This document shows positions 8,464 through 16,588 of a stretch of 64,000 nt of DNA, one piece after another. Each line of letters starts with the position of its first letter. Positions within the stretch are counted from its first letter, which is position 1. Source of the stretch: Bacteroidales bacterium (lineage in GTDB: Bacteria > Bacteroidota > Bacteroidia > Bacteroidales > UBA932). The position numbers and the translations under genes were made by a program. Under the pieces are notes generated by a model that ran no database searches, was not told the origin of the DNA, and saw only the letters and a list, made by a program, of their open reading frames with translations. Where the stretch lies: positions 1 through 64,000 of the forward strand of contig JAFVVN010000029.1 in the NCBI GenBank assembly GCA_017502125.1, given 5' to 3'.

Positions 8464-9051
8464 ATGGCATACCTGAAGGAAGAAATATACGATAAGGATA
8501 CAACTGAAGCCATAGCGGCACACTACCGCGAGATTCTCAGACTTCTCGGAGAAGATCCTGAGCGTGAAGGGCTTATGAAGACTCCAGAAAGAGTTGCTAA
8601 GGCCCTTCAGTTTCTTACACATGGAATGCAGCAGGATGGAGCTGAAATTCTCAGGAGCGCAATGTTCAAGGAAGAATATCAGCAGATGGTCCTTGTAAAG
8701 GATATCGAACTCTACTCGACATGCGAACATCATGTGATGCCATTCATCGGAAAAGCGCACGTTGCATACATCCCTAACGGTACCATCACAGGGCTCAGCA
8801 AGATAGCCAGAGTCGTGGAGACATTTGCCCGTCGTCTTCAGGTGCAGGAAAGACTGACCACCCAGATCCGTGACTGTATTCAGGACACCCTGAATCCGCT
8901 GGGCGTGGCTGTTGTCATTGAAGCCTCACACACCTGCATGACGCTACGAGGAGTACAGAAGGCCAATGCTGTAACCACTACATCAGCTTTCAGCGGCATA
9001 TTCCTCCGCGATGAGAGAACTCGCAATGAGTTCCTTAACCTGATAAAATAA
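8464..9051 (+). CDS. folE: GTP cyclohydrolase I
   Basis: 195-residue enzyme that converts GTP to 7,8-dihydroneopterin triphosphate, the first step of tetrahydrofolate synthesis. Zinc and active-site residues are intact: [21 protein letters not shown] (Cys and two His), the [23 protein letters not shown] signature, and the second zinc cysteine in [10 protein letters not shown]. It forms a cytoplasmic homodecamer in known members. Length is normal for the short bacterial form. The folC gene of the same pathway lies 15 kb away and is not co-transcribed. Confidence 0.96.
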   Translation: MAYLKEEIYDKDTTEAIAAHYREILRLLGEDPEREGLMKTPERVAKALQFLTHGMQQDGAEILRSAMFKEEYQQMVLVKDIELYSTCEHHVMPFIGKAHVAYIPNGTITGLSKIARVVETFARRLQVQERLTTQIRDCIQDTLNPLGVAVVIEASHTCMTLRGVQKANAVTTTSAFSGIFLRDERTRNEFLNLIK

Positions 9052-9156
9052 GTCGTTTTCTCCGGTATTCTCTGATGTCCAGTTTCTGTAATTCAAGAAA
9101 CTAAGTAAAATGTGACAATCGACATGAAGATTTTTCTTTTTTATGCAAACAAATAA

Positions 9157-9194
9157 GTGGGTGACTAAAAAGTTATGACTGATTAGTTACCCAC
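9157..9194. other. Stem-loop between folE and htpG
   Basis: GTGGGTGACTAA and TTAGTTACCCAC form a 12-bp stem with one G-U pair around a 14-nt loop, in the 224-bp gap between convergent folE and htpG. There is no T tract of note on either strand, only TTATTTGTTT on the minus side, so it is at best a weak terminator for htpG. I see nothing else in the gap. Confidence 0.45.
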
Positions 9195-9275
9195 CGAAAA
9201 CATATTCAACTATATATCAATAGTTTACCACAACGCAAATCATTATAAAATAGTATTTCGAAGTGTTTCGAAAAT

Positions 9276-11174
9276 CTATTTCAGATAGGCATCCTCAACA
9301 ACCTTTGAACTTCTCGCGATGAAGTCGCTGAGATCCTTGCCCTTCAGCATACCGTTGGCCAGGAGGGCGAGGTCTGTGATCTGGCGGAGCATTTCGTTAT
9401 CTCCGGCAAATGCTGCGAGATCTTCCTTATGTGAGGATGCAGCTTCCATGATTCTGGCCACGAGAGGATTCTCCATATTGACGGTGATGTTGTACATCGC
9501 AGGCATCTCGCCATAGAAATTCATTCCGCCACCCATCGCGGACATTTCACGGTAGCGCCTCATGAACTCGCTCTGAGTGATGAGGATAGGCGCAGCGTCT
9601 GCTCCAAGATTGTCTGCATGGACATGATATTCATTATCTTTCGGAAGAACAGCCTTGAAGATGGTGGAAAGGTCTTCCTGCTCTTTCTCAGACATTTCAG
9701 GCTTCACCCTGTCTTCCTTAGGGATGAGGTTGTCGATGCTGTCTGAGTCAACTCGGGCAAAACGCGTGTTCTCCACCTTTGCCTCAAGGAGATTCACGAA
9801 ATGGCTGTCCAGCTGACAGTCAAGAAGAAGGACATCGTATCCCCTGTTCTTTGCCGCCTCGATGAAGGTGTACTGACCTTCAACATCTGTGGCATAAAGA
9901 AAGACTGTCTTCTTATCCTTGTCCGTCTGCTCCCCTTCTATAGCCTTCTTATAGTCCTCTATGCTGAAATACTTGCCTTCAGTATTTTTGAGAAGGCAGA
10001 ACTTCATGGCTCTGTCACAGAACTTCTCGTCGGAAAGCATTCCGTACTCAATGAAGAGTTTCAGATTATCCCACTTCTCTTCAAGCTGCTGGCGCTCGTT
10101 CCTGAAGATTTCGTCAAGACGGTCAGCCACCTTCTTGGTGATGTATGTGGATATCTTCTTCACATTGGCATCGCTCTGGAGATAACTTCTTGAGACATTC
10201 AGAGGAATGTCCGGAGAGTCGATGACTCCATGAAGAAGGGTGAGGAAATCAGGGACAATATTGTCCACTGAATCGGTCACGAACATCTGATTGCAGTAGA
10301 GCTGTATCTTATTGCGGGATATCTCCACATTGTTCTTGATCTTAGGGAAATATAGGATTCCTGTGAGGTTGAAAGGATAGTCCACGTTAAGATGGATGTG
10401 GAAGAGAGGCTCATCTGCCATAGGGTACAGGGCCTTGTAGAATTCATTGTAGTCCTCATCCTTGAGGTCTGCAGGCTTGCGTGCCCACAGAGGCTCGACC
10501 TTATTGATCACATTATCCTTATTGGTGTCGACATACTTGCCGTCCTTCCATTCCTGCTCCTTTCCGAAGATGACCGGAACAGGCATGAACTTGCAGTATT
10601 TGTTCAGAAGGCTCTCAATGCGCGATTTCTGAGCAAACTCCTTCTCATCCTCTGCGATGTAGAGAGTGATGACGGTTCCGCGGTCAGACTTTTCACAATC
10701 CTCCATATCATACTCAGGCGAGCCGTCACATGACCACTTGACAGCTTTCGCACCCTCCTTCCATGAAAGGGTTTCTATGGTCACCTTTTCTGCAACCATG
10801 AATGCAGAATAGAATCCGAGTCCGAAATGACCAATTATGCTGCTGAGCTGGTCCTTGTACTTCTCCAGGAACTCCCCTGCCGACGAGAAAGCAATCTGAT
10901 TGATATACTTGTCCACTTCCTCCGCTGTCATTCCGATACCGTTATCTATGATCTTCAGTGTGCGGTCTGCCTCATTAAGTTCAATGCGTACAGACAGTTC
11001 GCCAAGTTCCACATTGAACTCGCCTGATGCGGCAAGGGCCTTCATCTTCTGAGTCGCATCCACAGCATTTGCCACGAGTTCTCTGAGGAATATCTCGTGG
11101 TCTGAATAAAGGAACTTCTTTATGACCGGAAATATATTCTCGGTCGTTACTCCAATTTTACCTGATGTAGCCAT
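9276..11174 (-). CDS. htpG: Molecular chaperone HtpG (Hsp90)
   Basis: 632-residue bacterial Hsp90, an ATP-driven cytoplasmic homodimeric chaperone. The GHKL ATPase fold is clear: ELVANAVDATQKM (magnesium-binding Asn), DNGIGM, and GHFGLGFYSAFMVA forming the ATP lid. The middle-domain segment VEISRNKIQLYCNQMFVTDSVDNIVPDFL is conserved, as is the C-terminal dimerisation region ending in SSKVVEDAYLK. Length is close to E. coli HtpG (624). It is monocistronic, and a 15-bp palindrome lies 89 bp upstream that also occurs before lon, pointing to shared heat-shock control. Confidence 0.96.
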   Translation of the reverse strand: MATSGKIGVTTENIFPVIKKFLYSDHEIFLRELVANAVDATQKMKALAASGEFNVELGELSVRIELNEADRTLKIIDNGIGMTAEEVDKYINQIAFSSAGEFLEKYKDQLSSIIGHFGLGFYSAFMVAEKVTIETLSWKEGAKAVKWSCDGSPEYDMEDCEKSDRGTVITLYIAEDEKEFAQKSRIESLLNKYCKFMPVPVIFGKEQEWKDGKYVDTNKDNVINKVEPLWARKPADLKDEDYNEFYKALYPMADEPLFHIHLNVDYPFNLTGILYFPKIKNNVEISRNKIQLYCNQMFVTDSVDNIVPDFLTLLHGVIDSPDIPLNVSRSYLQSDANVKKISTYITKKVADRLDEIFRNERQQLEEKWDNLKLFIEYGMLSDEKFCDRAMKFCLLKNTEGKYFSIEDYKKAIEGEQTDKDKKTVFLYATDVEGQYTFIEAAKNRGYDVLLLDCQLDSHFVNLLEAKVENTRFARVDSDSIDNLIPKEDRVKPEMSEKEQEDLSTIFKAVLPKDNEYHVHADNLGADAAPILITQSEFMRRYREMSAMGGGMNFYGEMPAMYNITVNMENPLVARIMEAASSHKEDLAAFAGDNEMLRQITDLALLANGMLKGKDLSDFIARSSKVVEDAYLK

Positions 11175-11262
11175 AATCCTTATATTTTTCTGTTTATATT
11201 ATATCCATATGATGTCACTGGGACGGAGCGATATAGTCAAAATATGTTCCATTGGCGAAATA

Positions 11263-11277
11263 CTGACAAATAGTCAG
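11263..11277. promoter_or_regulatory. Palindromic operator candidate upstream of htpG
   Basis: CTGACAAATAGTCAG is a 5-5-5 inverted repeat (CTGAC/GTCAG) 89 bp upstream of htpG. It matches the palindrome CTGCCAAATTGGCAG at 21891 upstream of lon in arm length, spacing and centre. A further CTGACAG lies a few bases away at 11283-11289. Confidence 0.5.
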
Positions 11278-11309
11278 TCTGGCTGACAGAAAAGGAGTCC
11301 GATGCAGGT

Positions 11310-12209
11310 TCATTCAGAAGAAATAACGCATCTGGCAAGCTTCTCTGCCATTGAGCGGGAAATGATTCCTGCTTCTGCAAGGGAAGCTGCTGTCCATGAC
11401 GATGGTGGCGAATTATCGCGGAAGAGGACTATGGAACGAGCAGTCTGATAATCACTGATATATGGATGATGCCTAAGTGAATCAGCCGGCAGGGACCACA
11501 GGGGATATGGGGTGATGTGTTCGGGAGAAACGGTCACCAGGTCCTCCAGAGCATGATATTTATCTTCTGTAAAACGATGGATATCCATCAGCTGTTCCTT
11601 ATATGAAAATCCTCCCAAGGCTGCCCTGTGTTCAATGATCCTACGTGCGAACCATCCTCCGATACCGGGAAGGGCATCAAAGGCAGCGGAGTCTGCAAGA
11701 TTAAGGTCCAGCAAAGGAATGTCAATATAAGATTCCAGGCGACGATAAATGCTGTCAGAGACGACAAAAGATCTGGAAAAATCCTCCTTCCTGCGAAAAC
11801 GCCCGCCTTTATGACGATAATTCTCTATGGACTGGGCCTGTTTCTGCGAGAATCCGAGACGGCAGAGGTCGTCTACTGAAACCGTGTTCGGGTCGAAACG
11901 GAATGACTCCACCTTAGTCCTCGGACTCGCCCTGCGGACCTCTTCCGCCATTTCTGAATGTGACGCATTCTTTCTGTATGTCTTCACCGGTGCGGATGAC
12001 TTCTCTCCTGGCTCAACTGCCTCAGAAAAGGCTTGAAGAGTCTCGGAACACACATAGACGGTATCAGGCACATCCCTGTTGCTGACGATCTTCATGACTG
12101 AAGCGCGATAGACAAACACGGCTGTCTGATAGCCAACAATAAGGAAGACCATGGCTATTACTCCCACCACAACGGACTCCGAAAGTCCGGTTTTCTTCTT
12201 TTTATCCAT
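11310..12209 (-). CDS. Membrane-anchored helix-hairpin-helix (ComEA-like) protein
   Basis: 299-residue protein with a charged N-terminus (MDKKKKTG), one transmembrane helix at about residues 10-32 (VVVGVIAMVFLIVGYQTAVFV), a variable linker, then at least two helix-hairpin-helix modules: DPNTVSVDDLCRLGFSQKQAQSIENYR, and LNLADSAAFDALPGIGGWFARRIIEHR. A degenerate C-terminal repeat (SLAEAGIISRSMAEKLARC) may be a third. ComEA-type proteins bind DNA at the membrane during uptake; a DNA-binding role here is inferred. The ATG at 12209 was preferred to an upstream TTG because it directly precedes the lysine-rich start. A terminator separates it from rsmI, so it has its own promoter. Confidence 0.75.
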   Translation of the reverse strand: MDKKKKTGLSESVVVGVIAMVFLIVGYQTAVFVYRASVMKIVSNRDVPDTVYVCSETLQAFSEAVEPGEKSSAPVKTYRKNASHSEMAEEVRRASPRTKVESFRFDPNTVSVDDLCRLGFSQKQAQSIENYRHKGGRFRRKEDFSRSFVVSDSIYRRLESYIDIPLLDLNLADSAAFDALPGIGGWFARRIIEHRAALGGFSYKEQLMDIHRFTEDKYHALEDLVTVSPEHITPYPLWSLPADSLRHHPYISDYQTARSIVLFRDNSPPSSWTAASLAEAGIISRSMAEKLARCVISSE

Positions 12210-12213
12210 GCGG

Positions 12214-12221
12214 CTAAAGTA
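12214..12221 (-). promoter_or_regulatory. Possible -7 box for the helix-hairpin-helix gene
   Basis: On the minus strand TACTTTAG, one mismatch from TAnnTTTG, only 4 bp before the ATG at 12209. If used, the mRNA would begin at or inside the start codon, so either the transcript is leaderless or another start is used. Confidence 0.3.
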
Positions 12222-12240
12222 GGCATAACGCATGGCAAAA

Positions 12241-12274
12241 CAAAAAATCCGCACCGTTGAAGATGCAGATTTTT
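12241..12274 (-). terminator. Terminator after rsmI (bidirectional)
   Basis: On the minus strand AATCTGCA pairs with TGCGGATT around a 10-nt loop and ends in T6, 8 bp after the rsmI stop. The plus strand also has a long T tract, so the element can act both ways. Confidence 0.75.
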
Positions 12275-12281
12275 CTTTTTT

Positions 12282-13010
12282 TTATTCAAATAAATCTTTT
12301 TTATCGTGGTTAAAATCTTTTTTTTGCTTTTTTTTGTCGGGAGCTCCAGCAACAATGATCACAATTTCCCCTTTAGGCTCGTGTTCACGATACCACTGGG
12401 CGACTTCTGTCAGACTTCCTCTCCTGTGCTCTTCAAACTTCTTGGAAATCTCACGGGCCACAGAGCATTCTCTGTCAGCTCCAAAGAATTCTGCCAACTG
12501 ATCCAGCGTCTTCACCAGACGATATGGGGATTCATAAAATATCAAGGTTCGTGTCTCATGAGCCAGTTCCTGCAATCTGGTCTGTCGTCCCTTCTTCTGC
12601 GGAAGGAAGCCCTCAAAACAGAAACGGTCGCAAGGATAACCTGACGAAACCAGAGCGGGCACGAATGCTGTGGCTCCAGGAAGAGTCTGTATTTCAATTC
12701 CTTCCTGAGCACAAGTCCTGACAAGAAGGAAGCCCGGATCTGAAATGCCTGGGGTGCCTGCATCGCTTATCAAAGCGACATTGAGTCCGGCGAGAATGCG
12801 TTCCTTGATCATCGAGGCTGTTTTATGTTCATTGAATTTATGATGTGATTCAAGACGTCCCTTGATGTCGAAATGCTTGAGCAGGACAGAGCTTGTGCGT
12901 GTGTCTTCAGCCAGAATCAGGTCAGCCTCCTTCAGAATGCGGATGGCTCTGAAGGTCATGTCCTCAAGGTTGCCGACAGGAGTCGGTACAATATATAATA
13001 TACCTGCCAT
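12282..13010 (-). CDS. rsmI: 16S rRNA (cytidine1402-2'-O)-methyltransferase
   Basis: 242-residue SAM-dependent methyltransferase of the tetrapyrrole methylase fold that 2'-O-methylates C1402 of 16S rRNA. Diagnostic blocks: YIVPTPVGNLEDMTFRAIRIL at the start, LAEDTRTSSVLLKHF, VALISDAGTPGISDPGFLLVR, and LPGATAFVPALVSSG. The C-terminal ~25 residues are replaced by a lysine-rich tail (DKKKQKKDFNHDKKDLFE) instead of the longer C-terminal domain of E. coli RsmI. The start lies 6 bp after the stop of the Pro/Glu-repeat protein gene, so the two are probably one operon. A terminator follows at once. Confidence 0.93.
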   Translation of the reverse strand: MAGILYIVPTPVGNLEDMTFRAIRILKEADLILAEDTRTSSVLLKHFDIKGRLESHHKFNEHKTASMIKERILAGLNVALISDAGTPGISDPGFLLVRTCAQEGIEIQTLPGATAFVPALVSSGYPCDRFCFEGFLPQKKGRQTRLQELAHETRTLIFYESPYRLVKTLDQLAEFFGADRECSVAREISKKFEEHRRGSLTEVAQWYREHEPKGEIVIIVAGAPDKKKQKKDFNHDKKDLFE

Positions 13011-13016
13011 AATTTT

Positions 13017-13832
13017 CTATTGTAGACGGCGTCGCAATGCCATCATGAAACGATACACCGTGTCTGATTCCAGATCCCATTCAGGATGCTTCACCACGAG
13101 ATAATTTACAGCTTCGTCGAATGAAGGCATCGAATTCAGGGAAGTCAAGGTCTCCTGAAAAGCTATCGGATCCTCACTGAAGAGGTAGTTGATGAAGAGG
13201 ATTCTGTCATTGAGGGATATGGCGCTGCGGATGTCCCTCACCGGAGTTCCGGGCATATCGGTACGCCATGCCTGCTTTTCTGCCATTGCGTCGATGACAG
13301 CCATAGGGGCCTGGTCCTTCACCGGAGTTTCTATGATCTCTGACGGGACATGATTCATTGGAGCCGGTGCAGGAAGTTCAGCCTCAGGTTCTACCGGAAC
13401 AGAAGAGGCAAAGAATGCCGGGAGCGGATCGGCTTCAGGGAGATCATCAGGAATTGGTGAGGCCTCGACCTCCGGGATAGGCTCCGGAAGCACTTCTGGT
13501 TCGGGAAGATCATCAGGTTCCGGAATTTCTTCCGGTTCGGGAAGTTCATCCGGTTCCTGAAGGGATTCAGGTTCTGATTCAGGTTCCGGAGCGATATCCA
13601 TGTCCATTATATCGAAAGACACCTCCATCACAACATCATCATGGACATCTTCATGAACATCTTCATGAGCCTCACCCTCAGTTTCATCATTTTGATTCTC
13701 AGAAAGTTCCATCAGAGCAACATCCATATCCTGAAGTTGACTCATCTTCATCTCAAGCATTTCAAGCTGGCGCTTGAGAGAGGCCACCATCAGCTTAATT
13801 TCATCTAAAATTTGCTGTTCTCTATTTCCCAT
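13017..13832 (-). CDS. Hypothetical protein with coiled coil, Pro/Glu repeat and conserved C-terminal domain
   Basis: 271 residues in three parts. Residues ~1-45 are a predicted coiled coil (EQQILDEIKLMVASLKRQLEMLEMKM). Residues ~50-165 are acidic and low-complexity, with EDVHEDVHDD followed by about seven EPxxLPEP-like units. Residues ~195-271 form a compact helical domain (DIRSAISLNDRILFINYLFSEDPIAFQETLTS ... VYRFMMALRRRLQ) that recurs in Bacteroidales proteins I know only as hypotheticals. No signal peptide is seen. It is the first gene of an operon with rsmI and divergent from tdk. The domain order suggests a scaffold with an extended spacer; I assign no function. Confidence 0.75.
   Translation of the reverse strand: MGNREQQILDEIKLMVASLKRQLEMLEMKMSQLQDMDVALMELSENQNDETEGEAHEDVHEDVHDDVVMEVSFDIMDMDIAPEPESEPESLQEPDELPEPEEIPEPDDLPEPEVLPEPIPEVEASPIPDDLPEADPLPAFFASSVPVEPEAELPAPAPMNHVPSEIIETPVKDQAPMAVIDAMAEKQAWRTDMPGTPVRDIRSAISLNDRILFINYLFSEDPIAFQETLTSLNSMPSFDEAVNYLVVKHPEWDLESDTVYRFMMALRRRLQ
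13440..13600. repeat. Imperfect tandem coding repeat (Pro/Glu units)
   Basis: Short repeats of about 18-27 bp built on TCCGGTTCGGGAAG-like sequence encode the EPEPxxLPEPExLPEP stretch of the protein at 13017-13832. Unit length varies, and such repeats are prone to slippage in whole-codon steps. Confidence 0.6.
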
Positions 13833-13847
13833 AAAACAATTATTGTC

Positions 13848-13855
13848 TATATTTG
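13848..13855 (+). promoter_or_regulatory. tdk promoter, -7 box
   Basis: TATATTTG, an exact TAnnTTTG match, 60 bp upstream of the tdk ATG at 13916. It overlaps a TTG in the same frame, which rules that TTG out as a start. Confidence 0.6.
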
Positions 13856-13915
13856 CGTCCCCTGGGTCAAAACAGGGAAAGACCTATCACTTTAACAAAC
13901 CACAAAATTAACGAA

Positions 13916-14485
13916 ATGTTTTTAGAAAGTCCAAAAAAAGCAGGCTCTATCGAGGTGATCTGCGGTTCGATGTTCTCAGGAAAGACAGAGGAACTCATAA
14001 GAAGAATGAAGCGTGCCCAGTTTGCCAAACAGAAGGTGGAGATATACAAGCCATGCATTGATGTAAGGTATTCCGAAGATCAGGTGGTTTCTCACGATGC
14101 ACACAGCATTCCGTCCACCCCTATCGAGTCTCCTGCAAGCATGCTGCTGCTTTCAAGCGATGTGGAAGTGGTGGGAATCGACGAAGCACAGTTCTTCGAC
14201 GAAACACTTGTGGAAGTCGTTCAGACGCTTGCAAACAGAGGAATCAGAGTGATAATCGCCGGTCTTGACACCGATTTCCTCGGTAAGCCTTTCGGTCCTA
14301 TGCCTGCACTCATGGCAGTTGCCGAGGACATCCAGAAGGTTCATGCCATATGCGTCAGATGCGGAAGCCCTGCCAACCACTCACACCGACTGACATCAAG
14401 CGACCAGCTGGTGGTGCTTGGAGAGAAAGATTCATATGAGCCTCTCTGCCGTCACTGCTACAATGCTGCTATCGCATCGAAGTAA
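13916..14485 (+). CDS. tdk: Thymidine kinase (type II)
   Basis: 189-residue enzyme that phosphorylates thymidine in nucleoside salvage. Walker A is [14 protein letters not shown] at about residue 17. The Walker B-like [10 protein letters not shown] follows, then the lid/zinc region with the cysteine pairs CVRC and CRHC, and the thymidine-binding segment [21 protein letters not shown]. The ATG at 13916 gives the usual short N-terminus; upstream codons lie in the promoter. It is monocistronic with a strong hairpin terminator after the stop. The homotetrameric cytoplasmic form is known for the family. Confidence 0.95.
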   Translation: MFLESPKKAGSIEVICGSMFSGKTEELIRRMKRAQFAKQKVEIYKPCIDVRYSEDQVVSHDAHSIPSTPIESPASMLLLSSDVEVVGIDEAQFFDETLVEVVQTLANRGIRVIIAGLDTDFLGKPFGPMPALMAVAEDIQKVHAICVRCGSPANHSHRLTSSDQLVVLGEKDSYEPLCRHCYNAAIASK

Positions 14486-14505
14486 TCCTGCAGGATAAAT
14501 ACATG

Positions 14506-14542
14506 AAAATCGGGCTACTGACTGACAGTTGCCCGATTTTTC
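14506..14542. terminator. Bidirectional terminator between tdk and the small basic-protein gene
   Basis: AAAATCGGGC (14506-14515) and GCCCGATTTT (14531-14540) form a perfect 10-bp stem with T/A tracts at both ends. It lies between convergent tdk and the gene ending at 14547. Confidence 0.88.
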
Positions 14543-14546
14543 TTAT

Positions 14547-14819
14547 TCAGAATAATGTTGGATGATTATCATCCAGTTCAGAGAGAACCTTTTCCATTAT
14601 TGCTTCGCGGAAAAGGACTGCCTTTGTGTTTACGCGGAACTGGTCACAATAGCGACTTATGGCAGCCATCTCGCTGTCATTCAGATATATTACCTGGCGA
14701 TGCTTTCTCACCAGAGATTCCTTCTGTTTCTTCAGATATTCCGGATCTATTCCGGACGAAGATTTCTTTCTTTTTCCTGCCACTATGGGATTGATTGTCC
14801 GGCTCAGCGGAGATTTCAC
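14547..14819 (-). CDS. Small ribbon-helix-helix-like protein, conserved hypothetical
   Basis: 90 residues: a basic N-terminus (INPIVAGKRKKSSSGIDPEYLKKQKESLVRKHRQ) followed by a beta-strand/two-helix segment (VIYLNDSEMAAISRYCDQF... TKAVLFREAIMEKVL) that resembles ribbon-helix-helix DNA-binding proteins, ending DDNHPTLF. The whole length is similar to a protein seen widely in Bacteroidales without an assigned role. The start is GTG at 14819, only 10 nt after an exact -7 box, so the mRNA has almost no leader. No toxin partner lies next to it, which argues against an antitoxin. Confidence 0.7.
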   Translation of the reverse strand: MKSPLSRTINPIVAGKRKKSSSGIDPEYLKKQKESLVRKHRQVIYLNDSEMAAISRYCDQFRVNTKAVLFREAIMEKVLSELDDNHPTLF

Positions 14820-14829
14820 AAATTTCTGC

Positions 14830-14837
14830 CAAATATA
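14830..14837 (-). promoter_or_regulatory. Small basic-protein gene promoter, -7 box
   Basis: On the minus strand TATATTTG, 10 bp from the GTG start at 14819. The expected transcription start (about 5-7 nt downstream) leaves a leader of only a few nucleotides. Confidence 0.5.
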
Positions 14838-14864
14838 GGGATTTTTATCAAGAAAACAGTATCT

Positions 14865-16202
14865 CTAATCCTCTGCCTCCTCAACAATATCCTGTTCTTC
14901 CATACCGATCACCGGAGGAAGGGCTTTTTTCTTGTTCTGAGGCACGCCATAACTGATGAGCTTATTGGCAGCCACCACTATGCTCTGCCCCCTTTCGCGG
15001 ATCTTGCGGTCGCAGGCATCATATTGCTCCAGAGCCTCATTGAGTTTCTTTCCCATCTTGGCGTGTGCAGCGCAGAAATCCGAGACACGCGCAAGAATTG
15101 TCTCTGCTGCAGCTATTATCTGCTGTTGATTGGCAACCTGTTCATGACTGGTCCATGCTATATTTATCATCCTGAGGAACGGCATCAGGGTCTCTTCCGT
15201 GGTTATGAGCACACCCTGGGAATAGGCATCATGCCAGAGGTTACGGTCAGCCTCATAGGCAAGTCTGAGAGCCGAATAGACAGGGACAAACATAATCACA
15301 AAGTCCAGCATCCTGTGTCCAGGCTGAAGATAGCTGCTGTAATCCTTCTTGGACAGCCTCTTGACCTGTTCCTTCATGGCAGCAAGGTTGCGGGCCATCG
15401 CCTCTGACTTGGCAGTCTCGTCCTCAGATGAAAAATAGTCATACATCGCGGTCAGGACGACCTTTGAGTCGATTATTATATCATTGCCGTCAGGATAGTG
15501 CAGGATAAAGTCCGGACGCATCCTTTTGGAAGTCTCTTCGTTCAGGATTATGTTTCCACGTTCATCCCTGAGTGTCTCTTCCTTATCATAGTCACGCCCT
15601 TCACGGAGTCCCTCGGCTGTGAAAAGATTGTCAAGGATGACCTCACCCCAGTTGCCTTGAGCCTTATTCCTTCCCTTGAGCGCCTCAGCCAGATTGTCTG
15701 CCTTGTCTCCGATGGAAAGAGTCTGCTCACGTAGATTCTTCACAGCATTCTCTATATTCACCTTCAGTATCTGGGAAGTCTCAGTGTGGGTCTTGCGATT
15801 CAGTTCAAAGGCCTCCTTCATGTCCTTGATATTCTTGTCAAGCCCTCCGGCAATATTTTCGAATGTGGCCTTGGCACGCTTGTCAAGTTCTTCCTCACGG
15901 GCCTTGAGCACCTTTTCACTCTCTGCAGTCATCTGAGCCTTAAGTGTCTGGAGCTGTTGTCCTAAGGCTTCATCATGGGATTTCTTCAGTTCAGATATAG
16001 TCTTTTCATGACCTTCCTTGAGGTCAGCCACAGCCTTCTCATGACTGCCTTTCATCTCAGCGATGGTCCTCTCGTAGCTTCCACGCACGAGCTCAATTGA
16101 GTTTTCCTTGTCTCTTCTGACATTATTGAGGGCGATGACGAAAACAACTGTAACCGTCACCAGCAGCACTAAAGCCGCAATGAAAATAATTGTACCGTTC
16201 AT
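14865..16202 (-). CDS. rmuC: DNA recombination protein RmuC
   Basis: 445-residue RmuC-family protein with an N-terminal transmembrane helix (IIFIAALVLLVTVTVVFVIAL), a long predicted coiled coil (~25-150; repeated GSHEKAVADLKEGHEKTISELKKSHDEAL heptads), and the RmuC nuclease-like domain (GNWGEVILDNLFTAEGLREGRDY, RPDFILHYPDGNDIIIDSKVVLTAMYDY, MLDFVIMFVPVYSALRLAYEAD). The family limits inversions and rearrangements and has a restriction-endonuclease-like fold; D and DSK are the likely catalytic residues. It has a complete -33/-7 promoter whose -7 box ends 7 bp before the ATG, so the transcript is near-leaderless. Confidence 0.92.
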   Translation of the reverse strand: MNGTIIFIAALVLLVTVTVVFVIALNNVRRDKENSIELVRGSYERTIAEMKGSHEKAVADLKEGHEKTISELKKSHDEALGQQLQTLKAQMTAESEKVLKAREEELDKRAKATFENIAGGLDKNIKDMKEAFELNRKTHTETSQILKVNIENAVKNLREQTLSIGDKADNLAEALKGRNKAQGNWGEVILDNLFTAEGLREGRDYDKEETLRDERGNIILNEETSKRMRPDFILHYPDGNDIIIDSKVVLTAMYDYFSSEDETAKSEAMARNLAAMKEQVKRLSKKDYSSYLQPGHRMLDFVIMFVPVYSALRLAYEADRNLWHDAYSQGVLITTEETLMPFLRMINIAWTSHEQVANQQQIIAAAETILARVSDFCAAHAKMGKKLNEALEQYDACDRKIRERGQSIVVAANKLISYGVPQNKKKALPPVIGMEEQDIVEEAED

Positions 16203-16209
16203 AACGATA

Positions 16210-16240
16210 CAAATATAACCTATCTTTCGCAGGAGTCAAA
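16210..16240 (-). promoter_or_regulatory. rmuC promoter (-33 and -7)
   Basis: On the minus strand TTTG (16240-16237), 19 bp spacer, then TATATTTG (16217-16210). Both elements match the Bacteroidota consensus. The -7 box ends 7 bp before the rmuC ATG. Confidence 0.7.
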
Positions 16241-16267
16241 ATTTTATCCTTCCGAGTGGAATACCTT

Positions 16268-16483
16268 CTATGAAACCACTGCATAATTCTCAGCACGCGG
16301 GGAATCTTCGGCTGAAGTACTGAAGATGATTTCCTCATAAAGACGGAACTCTCCTGAAGAAAGCTGTGCATATATGTCATCTTCGTTGATATTGTCGAAA
16401 CGGTCTGACTCGTCGACTGAGTTCTTTGCAGTCAAGATTGCAAGGGACGGATTGTGGAGATAATCCTCGATGAATGTACCCAT
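16268..16483 (-). CDS. Small hypothetical protein
   Basis: 71 residues (MGTFIEDYLHNPSLAIL... EDSPRAENYAVVS), acidic, without signal peptide or recognisable domain. Codon choice (ATC, GAC, AAG, CTC) matches neighbouring genes and there is no overlapping gene on the other strand, which supports coding. It lies between the thioredoxin-fold protein gene and rmuC on the same strand, with 105 bp upstream and 65 bp downstream. I recognise no family. Confidence 0.55.
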   Translation of the reverse strand: MGTFIEDYLHNPSLAILTAKNSVDESDRFDNINEDDIYAQLSSGEFRLYEEIIFSTSAEDSPRAENYAVVS

Positions 16484-16588
16484 AATGATGTTTGTTAAGT
16501 TAGTTCAGAACTTCCATAACCAAGCATCGTGCCAGAATCTACATTCAGATCGAAACAAAAAGGTAATACATTAATATTCAATATATTA

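Noticed and set aside
14547-14819. Antitoxin of a toxin-antitoxin pair
   Set aside because: The fold resembles ribbon-helix-helix proteins but no toxin-like gene lies next to it and the protein is widespread in Bacteroidales as a single gene.
14562-15407. Long plus-strand frame opposite rmuC (281 residues)
   Set aside because: It is antisense to the well-supported rmuC and the small basic gene; composition is cysteine- and histidine-rich noise without domain.
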